A stretch of DNA of 24,099 bases from a bacterium UBP6_UBA1177 (GTDB taxonomy: Bacteria > UBP6 > UBA1177), in the NCBI GenBank assembly GCA_002310995.1, contig DBYV01000024.1, positions 330 through 24,428 of the forward strand. Direction: 5' to 3'. Position 1 is the first letter of the stretch. Each line of letters opens with the position of its first letter. This document shows, in pieces, positions 23,801 through 24,099 of the stretch. Position numbers and translations under genes: made by a program. The notes beneath the pieces are model-generated. The model was not told the origin of the DNA. It saw only the letters and a list, made by a program, of their open reading frames with translations, and searched no databases.

Positions 23801-24099
23801 TGGTGGAGATGGCGGGAATCGAACCCGCGTCCAAAAAGGGGGAAAGTCGGGCGTCTACGTGCGTAGCTGTCTGTTTTAATGAGTGTTCAGGCTCCCAGCA
23901 GCAGGATCCCTCTCACTTTTTCGCAATTGATTTCGCTTCCCTCGCCCTGCGAAAAGGCTCAGGTCGCTATTCCGCTGTTTGGCGCCCTATCTGAAGCCGC
24001 GGACAAGCCGCAGTAGGACGGGCAGGCTTAAGCTACCAATGCAAAATTATTATTTGCGTTTCTTATTTTGCCGCTTTTTACGAGGCCAGCGGCGCCTCG
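23801..24099 (-). ncRNA. ssrA: tmRNA (3' part; 5' end outside window)
   Basis: The 3' end has the tRNA-like T arm (CGCGGGTTCGATTCCCGC) and acceptor ending CTCCACCA, with the CCA encoded at 23801-23803. The tag frame lies at 24028-24057: GCA AAT AAT AAT TTT GCA TTG GTA GCT TAA. It gives the peptide ANNNFALVA, nine residues ending in a hydrophobic degron. Before it, GCTGGCCTCGTAAAAAGC matches the E. coli tmRNA region upstream of the tag. By comparison about 45-50 nt of the 5' end are missing at the window edge. The RNA rescues stalled ribosomes with SmpB and marks the products for proteolysis. The gene is the one-piece, non-permuted form. Confidence 0.95.

Noticed and set aside
23803..23994. 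Plus-strand 63-residue open frame
   Set aside because: It lies entirely antisense to the 3' half of tmRNA.

Overview
The window looks like chromosomal DNA of an uncultured diderm (Gram-negative-type) bacterium. The evidence is three recognisable lipoproteins with signal peptides and lipobox cysteines, a long PlsB-type glycerol-3-phosphate acyltransferase, SecG, and a one-piece tmRNA. Very large secreted-type proteins made of DUF1566 (Lcl_C) and EGF-like modules, together with FG-GAP lipoproteins carrying acidic linkers, resemble proteins I associate with uncultured 'deltaproteobacteria/Myxococcota-like' genomes. That placement is a guess.

Region 1 (1-5849) is the 3' part of a giant gene whose start lies left of the window. 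It encodes at least 1,949 residues: nine DUF1566 modules, mostly in alternating pairs, joined by cysteine-rich EGF-like linkers and three Trp/Cys-rich repeats. It is probably a surface or adhesive protein. Region 2 (5850-7449) is an accessory patch. It holds two near-identical 133-bp direct repeats, each carrying the last 18 bp of the giant gene, and between them the C-terminal remnant of a DUF3800 gene and a candidate structured small RNA with its own promoter. Next comes a four-helix-bundle (S23/IVP-like) gene bracketed by copies of one 9-bp repeat. The downstream array runs for sixteen units and then turns into a C-rich, inverted, G-quadruplex-capable array. This is the most unusual part of the window.

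Region 3 (7450-10059, minus strand) is a compact operon: DJ-1/PfpI protein, an unknown 103-residue protein, HemW and RNase HII with a clamp-binding-like tail. Divergent from it, region 4 (10173-11612, plus strand) holds secG, a tRNA-Leu with the unusual anticodon AAG, and a CAP-domain protein. Region 5 (11621-19883, minus strand) holds ribD and a CLC channel (overlapping by 4 bp), then a promoter and a tricorn-like lipoprotein protease, an M20 deacetylase/peptidase and a small DUF1566 lipoprotein. Region 6 (19934-23796, plus strand) holds an FG-GAP lipoprotein and plsB. It starts from a promoter that overlaps the ribD promoter back to back. Region 7 (23801-24099, minus strand) is the 3' part of ssrA (tmRNA), which ends four bases from plsB.

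Most of the right two thirds is ordinary housekeeping sequence with tight gene packing. Start codons were re-assigned for six genes using Shine-Dalgarno sites, lipoprotein signals and promoters: the four-helix-bundle gene, DJ-1, secG, tricorn, ribD and the FG-GAP gene. TTG starts are inferred for hemW and ribD.
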